From assembly GCA_934045075.1 (NCBI GenBank), contig OW203725.1:1516775-1580774 (forward strand): 64,000 nt of DNA. The letters are read 5' to 3'. The notes beneath the pieces were generated by a model. That model saw only the letters and a list, made by a program, of their open reading frames with translations. It was not told the DNA's origin and ran no database searches. The stretch comes from Yponomeuta sedellus. Lineage: Eukaryota; Arthropoda; Insecta; Lepidoptera; Yponomeutidae. Shown in pieces: positions 21,046-32,844 of this stretch; the first letter of the stretch is position 1; each line of letters opens with the position of its first letter. The position numbers and the translations under genes are program-made.

Positions 21046-21937
21046 ACATTAAACTAAACATTAAACATTAAAAATTAAACATTAGAAACAGTTTAATTAA
21101 ATAATTAGCTTGAACTTGTTTATGTCAATATTTCTTAGTATTGCGTATGAACACGACGGAAATAAATGAACTGTATGAATGCCAATGAAAACGTAGAAAT
21201 CAACGTAACATTAAGATTTTAATGAACTAGAAAAAAAGAGCTAACCACTTGACATCCAAAAAATATTTCAAAACACAACAAACAGTTGGTTGTTGTTTAA
21301 TATAAAAGAACAGTCTTTTTTAAAAACGATATAAAAAAACCAAACAGCGAGTAGTTCGCCACGGCTAACCTATTTGATATTTATATATAGCTTACCTATA
21401 TAGATATTTGATTGTGAAGGTATCGGAGAGGTTGATAATAAAACCTAACCTGTAAAGAACCTAACCTTCTGTGGCTTTCTACGATTTGTCGCTCACACGC
21501 CGTAAAATATCAAACGATTTAATAATGGCGTTTGTCTCGATGTCTTCCAAGTTGGTGTGTTTAATAGTGATCATCTGGGACTGTTAAATTCTCTAGTTTA
21601 TTTAGACATAAAACCGTGGGCCTTACAACTAGGTCATGTGCTAGTAGATAGACAGAGAACACAACTGCACAATCAGAAAATAGAATTACGAATTACCTAA
21701 TATTTCTAAGAATATTTCAAATAATGTTTACTATTGTGAAGAATAATACATTAAAATGAGTGAATCAGTGTTTAGACAATTTAAGGTTTAACATACTATG
21801 TTAATAGTTTAGAGTAAAACGATGACCTCCATTAGGCGTAGCCTGTGTCGTGGGTATCCTTCTTTCATTAGTTATATTGTAACGTTGGCCCTATGTTAAA
21901 CAAATTTAGCATGTGTATGACTAACAAAGAGGACTAG
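21046..21937. other. No gene seen
   Basis: AT-rich, no supported coding frame, no recognised element. Confidence 0.4.
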
Positions 21938-22205
21938 ATTATATTCTTTTTTTTTAATGCATGAAATGCGTGCTAAGGACAATTTAAAAAAACCTATTTA
22001 GAGGTTAAAAATTCCACCCATGCCGGAACTCGAACCCGCGACCTCTGGCTAACCGTGCCAGCGCTCTCTCAACTGAGCTAATGGGCGACTTACCGGCATC
22101 AGTGAATTTTCGAACCTCTTTACAATACTTTCTGTATTACGTACAGGCAGCAACATCTGGCTGAAGTAATTTGCATCACTTGCAAATTACCTTAAATGGG
22201 TTTTT
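21938..22205 (-). repeat. tRNA-SINE family A copy
   Basis: Full order of blocks on the minus strand, with a diverged head (aatgcatgaaatgcgtgcta). The tRNA-like module (22013-22090) has B box changes (cggaactcgaaccc). Ends at 'gcaacatctggctgaagtaa'. Confidence 0.82.
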
Positions 22206-22254
22206 AAAAAGAAGACTAATTTAGGGGTAGCAAGACATATCGTCCCCGAGATAT

Positions 22255-22312
22255 TCGACCTGGACAAATCGACCCGGACAACTCGACCCCGGGCAATTCG
22301 ACCTGGACGCGG
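22255..22312. repeat. 14-15 bp minisatellite
   Basis: Four tandem copies of TCGACCYGGACAAN: tcgacctggacaaa, tcgacccggacaac, tcgaccccgggcaat, tcgacctggacgcg. Downstream to 22440 lies a dispersed-repeat fragment (gcgtccattgcaggacatag). Confidence 0.75.
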
Positions 22313-22439
22313 ACCCGACTTTGGGCCTATGCCTTGCAGTTAGCCGGTAAGAGCCAGTTTGTGCGCATCTACCACATCCACATACATTTCGCGTCCATTG
22401 CAGGACATAGGCATGTCTCATGGTTTTCCAAACTTCCCG

Positions 22440-23180
22440 GTCTTGTTCTAACAGACTCGCCCGTTAGTTTTAAAAATTTTTGTCTTTAATTTATCTCCTG
22501 AACCAAATTTGTAATTTTTGTATTCTATGACATTAAGATTTATTATAGGTATATGCGTGTTAACTAGTCAACGGTTACAATAAGTTATTTGGAAATCATT
22601 TTGCTGATCCCCACGATGGAGGCTAGGCCTAGTGTGAGGATCACCGTAATGTTTGTTTTTAAACCGAGTAAATTTGCAATGTACCTCATCTACCTTTTCG
22701 TAATGGTGCATGCAAATTATTAAATAAACTCTATTCTATTGTGTCGCCCGCATCCAGCGTCTCCCCGCCGCCGTAACCAGGGCCTAGATTCTGCTAATGC
22801 ATTGTGGTCAATTGCATGAACATGGCGATTTAATTTCGCCGCTGCTCCAAGTCTTCGCGCGCCCATGCATCGATACTTCTAGGCGTCAATTGTATGAATA
22901 AATACCCCACGTGAACCGACCAAGTATCTGTCATGGTACTATAATGCACTAAGAGAATCGAGGCCCTGGTCGTCAGACAATCTAGTAGAGGGCCTGCCCA
23001 CGCTGCGTAGTCCGGTCCGTGGCCTCAGATCAGAACTTTTATTTATTTATTAATACTTTATTGCACCATAAAATCGTACAATGCGATGAACTTAATGCAA
23101 TGAGCATTTTCTACCAGTCAACCGCAGGAGGTATAACGAAAATTTGGCAGGCGTGCAAAAAAAGGAAAAGGATTACACAT
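22440..23180. other. No gene seen
   Basis: Mixed repeat debris (for example 'ccccacgatggaggctaggcctagtgtg' split near 22610-22640, and a G+C-richer patch at 22740-22990). No supported frame. Confidence 0.35.
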
Positions 23181-23181
23181 T

Positions 23182-23184
<3 letters not shown>

Positions 23185-23233
<49 letters not shown>
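23185..23233. repeat. (TA)n microsatellite
   Basis: About 24 uninterrupted TA units. The ORFs at 23019-23237 and 23144-23569 read through it (YIYIYI) and are artefacts. Confidence 0.95.
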
Positions 23234-23821
23234 GTAAACATCTCTATAAAAGTTTTCGCCCCAACGGCCATCAATTCTTCGAGCTGTGTGCTCCGCCCAC
23301 TGCCACTTCAACGGAGCCAATCTTTCAATTGTTCTAAATTTGATCTTCCACACCCCGTTTCAATAACACCCAGCGCGCACCTTTCAATTTCGTTTACAGA
23401 ATTAACCCTTGCTAAACAAAGCTTGTTTGTGCCGCGGTTCCTCGAAACAATGTTAACCCTTTACTGCAGGCCGTTTCCGGCGAGTCGCGCCGCCCAATCC
23501 GCTCACTTCCGCTACAGGAATAGACAATGTCAAGTTCGCCAGTGCATATGTGCCAGTCTTTGGCACTAAAACTTGCAATGCATGTCTAAACAAGGAGTAA
23601 AGATCAGTGCCGTACCGTCTGGAGCAAAATTCAGATCAGATTACAATATTGCCGTCTATCGTCGTCTTCGTCGTCAGGCTATACTAGTTCACTGCTGGAC
23701 ATAGCCCTCCCCTAATGAGCGCCATAGAGCCCTGTCTTCAACTTGCCGCATCCAGCATCTGCCTGCATATTGCCGTCTACACTACATGGCATTGACATTA
23801 ATGACCACAGCTGGTCATTGG
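23234..23821. other. Repeat debris, no gene
   Basis: At 23453-23470 the sequence TTAACCCTTTACTGCAGG resembles a piggyBac end, but no matching right end with TTAA was found. Positions 23660-23735 are a 'ccactgctggacatagcc'-family copy. Confidence 0.4.
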
Positions 23822-24135
23822 CCTTTGATATCAACCCTTTGTATGTCCCCACTGCTGGGGCACGGGTCTCTTCCTGCATCGCAGGAAGGTTAGGCTATAC
23901 TCCACCACGGGGGCCAAGTCCGGGTTGGTGAAAGATTGGAAGACAGTGGCAAGCTTTACTGTCGGAATTTATCAAGCCGCCCATAAGCGCTCTGACATGG
24001 CTGAACGACTGCCATTACATGACAGCCGGCACAAACGGTTTAACGTTATCCATCCTGCACCTGACCGCGCTTGATGTTGCTTAACTCGAATGATTGATTC
24101 CAATCACTCGGTTCGACTAGGCCACGAGCGCTTCC
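23822..24135 (-). repeat. 5S-like repeat copy
   Basis: Minus-oriented; tail blocks at 23840-24030 (tgtatgtccccactgctggg, accacgggggccaagtccgg, catgacagccggcac). The 5S-like core is damaged (catcctgcacctgaccgcgc, then ttgcttaact...). Confidence 0.75.
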
Positions 24136-24255
24136 GTACATTTGTACAAAATGAACTCAGTCTGGGTGTATTTCCATATTTCATGTTTTGCTGGTTATCT
24201 TTGCACAGGGTATCCTAGTTAGTTAGCAGGATAACTGATTTAGTTGTGTGGAAGT

Positions 24256-24355
24256 TATAACATACATACATAAATACATACATACATACATACATACATA
24301 CATACATACATACATACATACATACATACATACATACATACATACATACATACAT
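24256..24355. repeat. (ACAT)n microsatellite
   Basis: About 25 tandem units of acat/atac. It directly abuts the retrotransposon tail that follows, as often seen at the 3' ends of non-LTR elements (here inverted relative to the coding remnant). Confidence 0.95.
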
Positions 24356-24379
24356 AACCTCACGCCTGTATCCCAGAGG

Positions 24380-24605
24380 GGTAGGCAGAGACCAGAAGGG
24401 AATGTGAGTGGACGGGTTGGTAAGGGTCGTCCCAGGCGGACGTACATCGACCAGATAGGGGATGTATTAGCAAATGGGAAAGATAAAAAGTACCCGGAAC
24501 CGGCGTGCGTGCATGCAACGACTTATGAACGTTGATGAAGCGAAGGTGATCTGTCAGGATCGTGGCAAGTGGCAGTCCCTGGTCTCTGCCTACCCCTCTG
24601 GGAAG
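24380..24605 (+). pseudogene. C-terminal remnant of a non-LTR retrotransposon ORF
   Basis: Frame one reads GRVGKGRPRRTYIDQIGDVL up to about 24480. The next frame then continues STRNRRACMQRLMNVDEAK and GKWQSLVSAYPSG to 24605. The order GRP..T..D.........R....W.....AYP is the usual C-terminal tail downstream of the reverse transcriptase in insect non-LTR elements. The frame change near 24478-24490 and the absence of RT motifs show a decayed 3' fragment. Shorter copies of the same end are at 12995-13050 and 17345-17440. Confidence 0.7.
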
Positions 24606-24769
24606 TCATTATTATTATCTTATTATAAAATTAAAAAAATGTCGTGTCGATCTTTTTGAGTATTTTGGTAGCTCGTATGCTAATGATACTCGTATGGCAA
24701 AACAACGTTTTCGGAGCCAACTAGTTACGTAGGTATGTATTTTCCGAAGTACTCTCTCACCCGCAAAGC

Positions 24770-25120
24770 GCTCATTTCCTAGTCTACCCGAGTGATTGAA
24801 ATCAATCACTTGAGTTAAGCAACAACTGGCGCGGCCAGGTGCAGGATGGGTGACCGTCCCGTGACTACCGCTAGTGACATTTTTCCGAGCTATTCCGTGC
24901 TTCGCAAGCCATGCTAAGCCGTTAGTGCCGGCTGTCATGTAATGGCAGTGGTTAAGCCATGTCAGAGGACTTATGGGCGTCTCGATACCTTTTCACATTA
25001 ACGCCCGCCACTGACTTACAATCCTCCACCAATCCGGAATTAGCCCCCGTCGTGGAGTATGGTCTAAACTTCCTACGATGCAGGAAGAGACCCCAGCAGT
25101 GGGGACGTACAAGGTTTGAT
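24770..25120 (+). repeat. 5S-like repeat, full copy
   Basis: The head 'aatcacttgagttaagcaac' and 'gatgggtgaccgtcccgtga' align with the box A / intermediate element / box C part of 5S rRNA (ATCACCGAAATTAAGCA; GATGGGTGACCG). Then the 220-bp family tail follows. The match order and spacing (about 38 bases between the two blocks) are close to 5S. Confidence 0.75.
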
Positions 25121-25685
25121 CGTATCGTACTCTCTTGCCCTCAATACAATTGTTGAAGGCTGGTATTTTGTTTGTATTCATTCTTTGCCCCAATCACTTG
25201 TTTACATTTGTGCCTCGCCGTTCGCCGCCCGCCCACGACATCCCGTGGGCGGAAGGCTTAAGGCCATATGTGGCCAGATGTTACGCGAAGAAAGGCCGCG
25301 TTTCAATTAGCTATAGAACATGTCGATAGAATGCATTACGATCTACGCCTACGATGCGAAGGTATGTCCCTAAAATGTGTTGTGTGAAGTCGGGTTCAGA
25401 CTAACCGAAGGAAGTGTACAACATAAAATAAAAAACTTTGGCCTTTTCATCGACGTAATGAGATGATTTATGCAGCGTCCTGTAGCACCTTTATTCACAC
25501 TGTATGGGTGACAGGAACACCGTGATCTGACATTGTTTTGTATGGAGTCGACTTACGAAAAGGCGGGCAACTCCAGACCGAATAGCTGCTTTCAAAAGCG
25601 GCTCAGTAGATTTTGTTAAATAATTAATTTTATTAATGTATTTCGAATCCAATTCAACGTAAATTCATGGCCCCAGCCAGCCAGA
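25121..25685. other. No gene seen
   Basis: Positions 25470-25545 hold a copy of the 'agcgtccWgtRgcacctt' repeat. Other short ORFs in 24959-25329 read through repeats. Confidence 0.35.
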
Positions 25686-25687
25686 AT

Positions 25688-25800
25688 TATCTAGATTTTG
25701 AAATGGACACCTAGTTTGACTTGTAAGGTTCATTAAGCCGCAGTTTCTGCGCTACTTTGAATAAAACCTCTTCATTTAATTTCAAAATAAATTTTTATTT
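25688..25800 (+). repeat. 3' tail of the Jockey-like element
   Basis: 'agattttgaaatggacacct', 'ttcattaagccgcagtttct' and 'ctactttgaataaaacctct' match the 3' end of the element at 50918-52766 (52668-52745). No coding part is present. Confidence 0.82.
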
Positions 25801-26265
25801 TATTCAAAAAACCAACACCGTTTGAACAGAAAATCGGAGTTTCATAATTTAGTTTTTTTTTTAATTTATCTATAATGTTATAAAATATATACATTTCATT
25901 CGTTTAATGCTCCGTTAAACCATTGCTGGTTTGTCTCGAAGCTAGCCTGAATAAGTAAGGCCAATAACATTTTTTTTATTGTTTAAACTATTTTTAGAAC
26001 TTACAGTCCATTAAAGTAGAAGCTATGATTAATGTTTTTAGCAGAAAGTGATTAAAGTCCCTGGTTGTTAATACTAGGCTCAAGGCTATAGGTTCGAAAA
26101 TTGTTGTCACAGTTGTTAAGATTTCTCATGTTCACATTTTAATAAAAACGTCCATTTCCTTAAACATGAGCACAGGAAGATGCGCGTACGCCGACTGTTT
26201 GCTATCCTATCCACCCCTGCCGTACTAGCGGCGGCGACCGTTACAAGTTTACAACACATCACCCA
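25801..26265. other. No gene seen
   Basis: AT-rich sequence without a supported feature. Confidence 0.4.
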
Positions 26266-26269
26266 TGAT

Positions 26270-26445
26270 TTTGTGTTAACTTCGACGGTCAGCGGCAGAT
26301 CATCATCCCGATGGTCCGACAATATAGTAGAGACGGCGGACGGTCCGTGGATGCCGATGGTAAGTTACCATGAGATATGGCAATTGGGGTGAAAGGCCTA
26401 TACCCAGCAGTGGGTAGCATTGGTAAGCTAATAATGATGATGAAG
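26270..26445 (+). pseudogene. 3' end of an RTE-like retrotransposon
   Basis: The frame at 26290-26390 reads SSSRWSDNIVETADGPWM, matching the 'RWSDDI...GGRWM' C-terminal pattern I know from RTE-like LINEs of Lepidoptera. It is followed by 'aggcctatacccagcagtgg' and the simple tail 'taataatgatgatga'. No RT domain is left. Confidence 0.65.
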
Positions 26446-28067
26446 TTAGTTCATTAACCCCCATAGTGTAGCATATTTTTTATGTAGCATGTACGTCACA
26501 CGTATGCTAAGACCAAATTGTATGCACCACATGAAGCAATAAACGGTTGAACTTGAGGACAAATTAGCTTTTACTTTAAAAACCAACCCATATAGATTTA
26601 TTCGAGATTTCTCGATGAGATTCATGGGGAAATGATCGGCTTTTTTTTGTATTTTTTTTCCTTTATGGAAAAGGCTAAGAGCTTAAGCCCATACCGCCTG
26701 ATCTTATTTTAGTTCCTTTTCTTCTCTTCATATTGGTTGAGGCCAAAAGCCTTGTCTTTCCGTAAGTATTTTCTTCAGTGATTATTATATTTTCTAGGCT
26801 CATAGCCTTGTCTAACGTATTAATTCTTTAACTTCATAATCCAGTATGTTTAGGTCAATCCGTGCTGTCAACAGGTATCTATTTTTAGTTTTTTTTAAAT
26901 AGTTAGTTTTTTTTCAGTGGCTTTTTTTAATTGAATACATAATTATATATCTCGCGAACACTCTCCTCGGCGCTTGTCTAGTTAGCATTCGTTCAGTTGG
27001 TCTGTCTGTACTCGGCACAATACTGGCACTTGTAACTTTTAGTGATCTACCTCTTGGAGGAATTATTTCTTTGTTTGCCTTGATCGATGGATCAGTGTTG
27101 TCCATGTAACGAAACTCTATCGTTAGGTTGTATGTCAATATAATCTTTTGCCGTATTGTTCGTTATTATTTGTCAAGTCTTCTTCTTCTTCAGGCTATAT
27201 TATGGAGTCCACTGCTGGGCATAGTCAAGTCTGGAGTGACATTATTATTATTATTTTGAATAATAATTTATAGCAGTTAAACAAGTGTACAGTACAGCGG
27301 ACTTCATGCCTTAAGCATTTTCTAGCAGGCAACCGCAGGAGCTGGAAGAAAAATTGGTAAGCGTGCAAAGAAAAAAAAGTACAGGGGAAAAAGAGGAAAT
27401 GACATTTAAAATATGCCTATGTAAGGTTGAATAAACGTACATATAGACTTCTAGTTGATAAGATTATTTATACAGCGTCCAGTGGCACCCAAGCTAAAGG
27501 GTGAAGGGACCACTCGAACGCTGCGATGCCTGGGACATGTTTGAACAGCAGCTATTCCATCCTAACAGCAACTTAGTTGGCCTAGCCTACAGGAAAGGCC
27601 GCGAGTTTCCTCACGATGTTTTCCTTCACAGTTATTAGCGTGTGGTTTTGCTACCACAAATCAGCAGACGTAGGTATGTAATTATGAAAATACACAAAGT
27701 CATAGGTGCATGCCTGCACCATCTATAAAACCATGTCCCAGGCACTACAGAGTCTGAGTGGTCCCTTCACCCATCTAGTGTGAGTGAAGATGCCACTGGA
27801 CGCTGTATAAATCATGCAAAAGGCCAATATTTATCATATTTGCATGACCACGCGGGGAATCGAAAAGACATAAATATACATAAATGTTTAATTAGAGAGA
27901 CTTTCGTTTAAATTTTATATCATAGTTTGGCATCTGTTTTTGTGTAGCCTATTTAGGTTCTACTGCAGGGCACAGGCCTTCTCTCAGAGGGAGTATGGGT
28001 TTAATTACCACGCGTGCCCACCACGGATTGGCAATTTCATTCGGATGCATTTGACATGTATCTTTCA
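26446..28067. other. Repeat debris, no gene
   Basis: Positions 27185-27225 are a 'ccactgctgggcatag' fragment. 27465-27545 and 27725-27820 are two inverted copies of the 'agcgtccagtggca' repeat about 180 bp apart. 27600-27720 and 27950-28050 are ACGATGTTTTCCTTCAC-family pieces. The ORF at 26914-27138 (minus) has no motif. Confidence 0.45.
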
Positions 28068-28385
28068 TTATATTCCTTTTAATGCACTAACCCGTGCTAA
28101 GGACCATTTTAAAAACCTATTTAGAGGCTAAAAGTTTCACTCATGCCGGGATTCGAAACCGCGACCTCTGGCTATCCGTGCCAGATAGTGCTCTGGCACG
28201 GACAGCCAGATGTCGCTGCCTGTACGTAATACGGAGAATAGTGTAGAGGTTCGAAATTTCACTGATGCCGGTGAGTCGCCCATTAGCTCAGTTGGAAGAG
28301 CGCCGGCACGGATAGCCAGAGGTCGCGGGTTCGAATCCCGGCATGGGTCGAATTTTTAGTCTCTAAATAGGTTTTTAAAATCTAT
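28068..28385. repeat. Head-to-head pair of tRNA-SINE family A
   Basis: A minus-oriented partial copy (28068-28190) meets a plus-oriented copy (28190-28385) at a short inversion (atccgtgccag, then atagtgct, then ctggcacggac). The plus copy has a full tRNA-like module (28273-28350). Confidence 0.8.
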
Positions 28386-28497
28386 CTGTCAGCTTCACAG
28401 TTCACAGATAGATAGATACTGATTGTTAGAATATTTTCTATTTTGCCTCGAAGTTTTGACGACGTTGCAGTCACCGTGGTCACGAGAAGACTGAAAA

Positions 28498-28625
28498 GAA
28501 AAGAAAAGGTTTTATTCAAAGTAGCGCAGAAGCTGCGGCTTAGTGAACGTTACAATTCAAACTAGGTATCCATTTCAAAATCTAGATCATTTTGGAGAAA
28601 AAATGGACAAAAAAACTCCAAACTT
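28498..28625 (-). repeat. 3' tail of the Jockey-like element (inverted)
   Basis: Minus-strand match to 52640-52745: 'gcgcagaagctgcggcttag', 'aactaggtatccatttcaaa' and 'ctagatcattttggagaaa'. 3' end only. Confidence 0.8.
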
Positions 28626-29526
28626 AGTCTTTTCAATGTCCTTAATTAACATAGTTACATAGTTATTATAAAACATAGAACTCATACATTGTACTGGCTT
28701 TAATTACAGACCTCTTTGTCATCTTTTGGCACAAAGTGTGCTTAACATATTTTTTGAACCGCGATTCATCTGATGGCTGGTGCCCGTTTGCATCTTCAAG
28801 TCACGAACGTTTAAAATATGTTAGATCCTGATGCCTTGCCATGTCGAGTTTGAAAGTCGGCGAATAAGTTTACCCGACTTTGTTAGAAGGAGGGTTATGT
28901 TTTTCTAGTATAAGTATATACGTACATACTTAGATTTTTTTGTTTGGCTCCGTAGCCTAATTTTTTTTACGCAGCGGGGTATTTACTTCTTGAGACCTTG
29001 ACGAAAAACCATAATTTATTTTTTAATTTATGCAAAATCAAATGACTGTTAAATTGTTTCCGAAAGGCGTTAGTTAACTCATAAAATTATGTACTTAATG
29101 ATGAATCTTGCGTAATCAAGTGCTAATACAAAGGATAGTGGGCGATGGGTCGCCTACGTGTTGTGCCAGCATGGGAAAAAATACGAATTTTCATGATATA
29201 AATGCCATTTGTGGTAGATTTGAGCGTTATATCGTTTTAACGTGGGTTCTATTACGTTATTGTTTATGTAATATTCTGTCAAATATGACAACATACAGAC
29301 ATCAATGTAAAATAATCCTCTATACGTAGAGCCGTGACTTGAGGGAACCTCGAATTGAGAAATTTCTTTCGGAGTGATTTACTTAATGCTCTGCTCTCAG
29401 TCAGTTTCCAATATTGAGGAAATAAAAATAAGCATGTCGTTTTGTTATTGCAAAATGTCATAGCACGTGAAGACTTATTTTCGATTTTTATTAAAATGGA
29501 TGGAAAACTTATGAATTTTATGAATT
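28626..29526. other. No gene seen
   Basis: ORFs at 29108-29329 (plus) and 29279-29530 (minus) overlap and have no recognised motif or splice support. Confidence 0.4.
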
Positions 29527-29690
29527 TCAAAAACCTATTTAGAGGCTAAAAATTCCACCCATGCCGGGATTCGAACCCGCGACCTCTGGCTATCCGTGCC
29601 AGCGCTCTTCCAACTGAGCTAATGGGTGACTCACCGGCATCAGTGAAATTTCGAACCTCTTTACAATATTCTCTGTATTATGAATGTAAG
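29527..29690 (-). repeat. tRNA-SINE family A copy
   Basis: Minus-oriented, complete tRNA-like module (29560-29632) with box B gattcgaacccgcgacc. Truncated in the outer block after 'atattctctgtattatg'. Confidence 0.83.
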
Positions 29691-29859
29691 TGTAAGACAT
29701 TCATAAATATGTAAGTAATGCTAACTTAAGTTCATTATGTGTGCTACTACCCGGTTTTTTTTTCACCTTTCTACAATCAACCGTAAGGTGTTGCCAAGAG
29801 AAGGGGAAAGGCTACTTGGTGAAAAATATAAAAAAAAAAAATAATTCTTATTATATTTT

Positions 29860-29990
29860 CATATTATATTCTTTTGAATGCACTACTAACCCGTGCTAAG
29901 GACAATTTTAAAAACCTATTTAGAGGCTAAAAATTCCACCCATGCCGGGATTCGAATCCGCAACCTCTGGCTATCCGTGCCAGCCGTGAT
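29860..29990 (-). repeat. tRNA-SINE family A fragment
   Basis: Head (aatgcactactaacccgtgc) and body to the anticodon arm (ctatccgtgccag), then unrelated sequence. Confidence 0.8.
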
Positions 29991-31504
29991 GCTGTCGGGA
30001 TAAACATTTGAAAGTTATATATACACTTTGCTGCTATTAGTTGAGTTTAAAGTAACTATTGTATAAATATTTATTATAATTAATGACTGTTTGTTGCCTC
30101 ATTAAAATTTAAAAAATCTTCTCTTCATCTGATACTTTACAATATATAATAGAGAACAATTTACTGTACATAAAAAGGGAATGACACAGATATTTCTTAA
30201 CCTAAGAGTACAGACGGCGGCCTTATCACTAACGTTATCTCTTACAGACAACCTTTGGTTGGACTGGAGCAATATATAGGAGAAGGTACCTAAGTAGTTA
30301 TGTTTACCTACCTAGCAAGTGTATGCATTTGTCAAATACCACAGAAGTTTCTTATGTTAACATTGACTTAATAATATCTACTAAGCAGTCACACCCGCCA
30401 CTGTTGTAGACAATAAACTCCATACAGTGTACAATTGAGAACAGTCAACCTTTACATTGTTGTTAAAAGTACGCCCGTAACGTAATTGACTAGAAACCAC
30501 ACATATAAAGGTCGATGTGCTGTCGACGGTGCTGTGCTCTAACCAATGTTCCCGTTATTATCAGCTGTGCAGACTTGACCGATTTTTTCTTGTTTACAGA
30601 ATATTGTTTACATTATTAGTAACGAATGGTGTAGGCATTAATAATGCACTCTATAAAAGCCCCGCTGTAGGGCACAAGCCTTCTCTCAGAGAGAGAGAGA
30701 GATAGAGAGAGTATGCAGTGGACCACTGAGCAGTGGTCTATACACTGCCTGCCCGTAGTGTAATATTTTTCACAAGCAAAGTAATATTTGCGCAACCTAC
30801 AGGGTACAGCATTCATTTACCATAATATTCCGGTGGCGCAGCGCTTTGGCACGCTGACTGTAAAACCGAAGGTCTCGGCTTCGATCCCCGGCCGGGTCAA
30901 ACTAGGAAACGAACTTTTCTACTTTGTCTCGGGTCTTCGATGTTATCTATGTATTTATTGTATTAAATCTATCGTCGAGTTAGCACCTGTAACACAAGTC
31001 ATTTAGTTGTACTTAGTATAGGGCTAACGAGGTCTTTGTAATATGTCCAAGAATATTTGTTTATTAAGTTACCACCTGTGTGTAATTGATACCATGATAT
31101 GTAATTACCATGCTTTAGCAAATAAAATATTCTATTCTATAAGAATATTAATTTCAGTACTAACACTACCGTATCGTCACAATTTGTATGTTCCTTGTTG
31201 GTCGTAAAATAAATGATGAAATTTATTAATTATGGGAGCGGTGGTAGAGGTTATTAGGTTTGATCCCGAAAAAAGGCATATCAAAATTTCATTGCGAACG
31301 AGGACGCGGGCACCAGCTAGCCTGTTATAAAAGTAGTTTAAATAATATGACTTTGTTTTCTTTTAAGTTACTTTGTGAAGGAAAACATCGTGAGGAAACC
31401 TGAGTGTCGGAGGTGTTCAAATACCTCTTGCCCATCCGCGGTGGGCACGCGTGGTAATTAACCCCATATCTCTCTCTTAGAGAAGATCTGCAGTGGGACG
31501 GTAT
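29991..31504. other. Repeat debris, no gene
   Basis: Positions 30688-30712 are a (GA)n tract. 30828-30905 is a tRNA-like SINE head (ggtggcgcagcgctttggca, then ggcttcgatccccggccggg). 31368-31470 is an ACGATGTTTTCCTTCAC-family piece in reverse. No supported coding frame. Confidence 0.45.
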
Positions 31505-31880
31505 AGGCTACATCGATATCAATTCTTGTATGTCCCCACTGCTGGGGCACGGGTCTCTTCCTCCATCGCAGGAAGGTTAGGCCATACTCCACCACGGGGG
31601 CCAACTCTGGGTTGGTGGAGGATTGTAAGACAGTGGCGGGCCTTACTGTTAGAAGTTATCAAGCCGCCCATAATACCTCTGACATGGCTTAACAACTGCC
31701 ATTACATGACAGCCGCCACTAACGGCTTAGCGTGCTTTGCGAACCACGGGAGCGCTCGGAAAAAATGCCACTAGCGGTAGTCACGGGACGGTCACCCATC
31801 CTGCACCTGCCCGCGCCTGTTGTTGCTTAACCCTAGTGATTTCTTCCAATCACTCGGTTCGGCTAGGACACGAGCCCTTC
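31505..31880 (-). repeat. 5S-like repeat, full copy
   Basis: Minus-oriented copy with all family blocks, from 'tgtatgtccccactgctggg' (3' end) to 'acggtcacccatcctgcacc' and 'ttgttgcttaaccctagtga' (5S-like core). The best preserved member together with 24770-25120. Confidence 0.75.
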
Positions 31881-32289
31881 ATAATAAGGTGCCTACATAA
31901 AAAAAATATATTATTGTTGGTTGGCTTCTGCGTCGCCTAACGACATCGTTTGGCAACGATACGAGCGCGGGAGCTGAACCCGACACCTCTCCCACACTCA
32001 GTATTTCCGACTAAGCAACCAGAGCTCCGGTAGTTGTGTAGTTTTAATGGCCGCCATTGTGCGGTAGTTTCGTGTTAAACCGTCGATTTGTGAGGTGACT
32101 CGGGGTCTGGGGTGGTCTACACCTTCGTGGTGGGAAAATATCAGATTACGTATTATTGTGAGTCTCGTCATGATAGCTCTGTGTTAGTACGTCGATCAGA
32201 GTTAGACCTGTGCTATAGCGGACTAATAAATAAATAGCTATATATTAAAATTGTTATTAATTTCTTTTTTATTCATTAATTATTTACAT

Positions 32290-32485
32290 ACAGGCGCATA
32301 CATTGCTTCTGGCCCCACACTAGGATACCCTGTGTCGTGGGAAACAGAAACAACGACTTCACAAACATGTAAACATCCAAGACCTGGGGTTTTTTTTTGT
32401 CCCCAGCCGGGATTCGAACCTGAACTCGAATCTTGCATGGTAGGCAGACGCGCTACCGCTACGCCAGAGATCGTCGGGATACGGT
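32290..32485 (-). repeat. tRNA-SINE family B
   Basis: Minus strand: tRNA-like head (32400-32480: agcgcgtctgcctaccatgc, with gttcgaatcccggctgggga) and tail 'ccaggtcttggatgtttaca' ... 'agggtatcctagtgtgg'. Same order as 38447-38645. Confidence 0.82.
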
Positions 32486-32541
32486 TAACCTCTAAAAGGA
32501 TTCGTTTAACCTCTAAGATTAAACGCAAGCTTAACATGCGA

Positions 32542-32844
32542 CATCAAAAAGTTAAAATTACTTTGCTAAATTCCGCCAAAAATCCCACAAGCACCATGCG
32601 GTTAGTTAATGCACGGCCCTCCCTCCCACTTTTTCAAGCAAAAGTAAGGCACGAAAACACCGCCACCAACACCAATACTTGTGTGAGAAAACACGCGACG
32701 CGTTTCGCCTCTAACATGAGGCATCCTCAGGCTCCCAAATGCTTCTGCTTGAAAAAGTGGGAGGGAGGGCGGTGCATTAACTAACCGCATGGTGCTTGTG
32801 GGATTTTTGGCGGGACTTAGCAAAGTAATTTTAACTTTTTGATG
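32542..32844. mobile_element. Foldback MITE with about 95-bp inverted repeats
   Basis: The left arm (catcaaaaagttaaaattac ... cctccctcccactttttcaa) and the right arm, ending gatg at 32844, are inverted complements with about four mismatches. The loop is about 100 bp and includes 'cgacgcgtttcgcctctaac'. No coding capacity. A target duplication was not identified. Confidence 0.85.

Noticed and set aside
23453..23470. Second piggyBac element starting TTAACCCTTTACTGCAGG
   Set aside because: No right end with an inverted copy and TTAA was found downstream, so it could be an isolated fragment or chance.
23144..23569. 141-codon ORF
   Set aside because: Runs through a (TA)n microsatellite and repeat debris.
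26180..26392. 70-codon ORF as a host gene
   Set aside because: Its second half is the C-terminal tail of an RTE-like retrotransposon followed by that element's 3' end.
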